A stretch of 7,038 nucleotides of DNA, taken from Massilia sp. Lineage in GTDB: Bacteria > Pseudomonadota > Gammaproteobacteria > Burkholderiales > Burkholderiaceae_D. The notes under the pieces are model-generated. The model searched no databases, was not told the origin of the DNA, and was given only the letters and a program-made list of their open reading frames with translations. Made by a program: the position numbers and the translations under genes. The stretch lies in contig DOUW01000475.1 of NCBI GenBank assembly GCA_003520365.1, positions 2,828-9,865 on the forward strand. The letters run 5' to 3'. Every line of letters starts with the position of its first letter. Position 1 is the first letter of the stretch. Below, piece by piece: positions 6,790 to 7,038 of this stretch.

Positions 6790-6879
6790 GACGCACGGTA
6801 GCGCGATGCCGCGCTCCCAGGTGGCGAGAAAGCGTGGGGGCCGTGGTAGCATCGGCGTCTCCCGACAGCGCTTCCGTCC

Positions 6880-7038
6880 ATGCCTCCCCTTTTACCTTCC
6901 TATGACGCCATCGTCGTCGGCAGCGGCCCCGGCGGGGCCAGCACCGCGCGCGAACTGGCCCGGTCCGGCCTGCGCGTGCTGGTGCTGGAACAGGGCGGCG
7001 CCGAGCCTTTAATGGGCACGGTAACGCAGATGGCGGCG
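6880..7038 (+). CDS. FAD-dependent oxidoreductase, N-terminal fragment (GMC-like), runs off the window
   Basis: The first 53 codons of a gene transcribed divergently from the peptidase array. The visible protein starts MPPLLPSYDAIVVGSGPGG and forms a textbook dinucleotide-binding Rossmann unit. A beta strand (DAIVVG) leads to Gly14-x-Gly16-x-x-Gly19, a helix (ASTARELARSG) and a second strand (RVLVLE) ending in Glu37, which by family knowledge would bind the ribose of the FAD adenosine. This pattern is shared by many FAD enzymes. The wording resembles GMC and cholesterol-oxidase-like oxidoreductases, but the subfamily cannot be fixed from the N-terminus. The ATG at 6880 is the first possible start: the frame has a stop at 6847 and no ATG, GTG or TTG between. 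No clear Shine-Dalgarno sequence precedes it. There is no signal peptide, so the visible part suggests a cytoplasmic enzyme. Confidence 0.85.
   Translation, partial: MPPLLPSYDAIVVGSGPGGASTARELARSGLRVLVLEQGGAEPLMGTVTQMAA

Larger units (their letters stand above)
6661..6879. promoter_or_regulatory. Divergent intergenic region between the peptidase array and the FAD oxidoreductase
   Basis: A 219-bp gap between two divergent starts. Its middle (about 6721-6790) is clearly richer in A/T than the flanking genes, as expected for promoters. It contains a candidate promoter for the minus-strand array and an 18-bp near-palindrome, listed separately. For the plus-strand gene the promoter is less clear. 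A weak pair GTGAAA (6754-6759) and TATATA (6778-6783), with an 18-bp spacer, is the best I can find, and it would leave a leader of about 90 nt. Confidence 0.6.

Noticed and set aside
6788..6793. TTGACG as a -35 box for the plus-strand oxidoreductase
   Set aside because: No acceptable -10 hexamer lies 15-19 bp downstream; that stretch is GC-rich.
6661..6852. 64-residue N-terminal extension of copy A
   Set aside because: It crosses the AT-rich promoter region and the ribosome binding site, and would bury the signal peptide.

Overview
This is a GC-rich stretch of a Gram-negative chromosome, most likely a betaproteobacterium of the Oxalobacteraceae (Massilia-like). That placement rests on the codon style, the exported M3 peptidases and a short GTGGGCAC/GTGCCCAC palindrome that I recall as common in intergenic DNA of that group. 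It was not checked against a database.

Almost the whole window is a tandem array of three paralogous genes on the minus strand. In transcription order these are copy A (6660-4525), copy B (4433-2310) and copy C (2177-57). Each encodes a zinc metallopeptidase of about 706-711 residues, of the M3A / peptidyl-dipeptidase Dcp type, with a Sec-type signal peptide whose predicted cleavage follows residue 21 in every copy. The three probably act in the periplasm, removing C-terminal dipeptides from oligopeptides. Copies A and B have the usual HEFGH...E zinc site with the standard 29-residue spacing. Copy C is two residues short in this spacing and has lost the family's FSGT loop, the most unusual protein-level feature here. 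The copies also look mosaic: copy C resembles B in its N-terminal part and A in its C-terminal part.

The genes are separated by 91 and 132 bp, short enough for one transcript. Each gap holds a strong inverted repeat without a U-tract: a long stem-loop after A, and a REP-like palindrome plus a second stem-loop after B. A second copy of the REP-like palindrome follows C at the left window edge.

Upstream of copy A is a 219-bp divergent region with an AT-rich core, a plausible extended -10 promoter for the peptidase array, and an 18-bp near-perfect palindrome that could be an operator. On its other side, on the plus strand, starts an FAD-dependent oxidoreductase (possibly GMC type) that runs off the right edge. 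No RNA genes, CRISPR arrays, phage genes or insertion sequences are visible. I see no clearly new multi-gene system. The points worth attention are the triplication, the altered active-site loop of copy C, and the non-coding palindromes.
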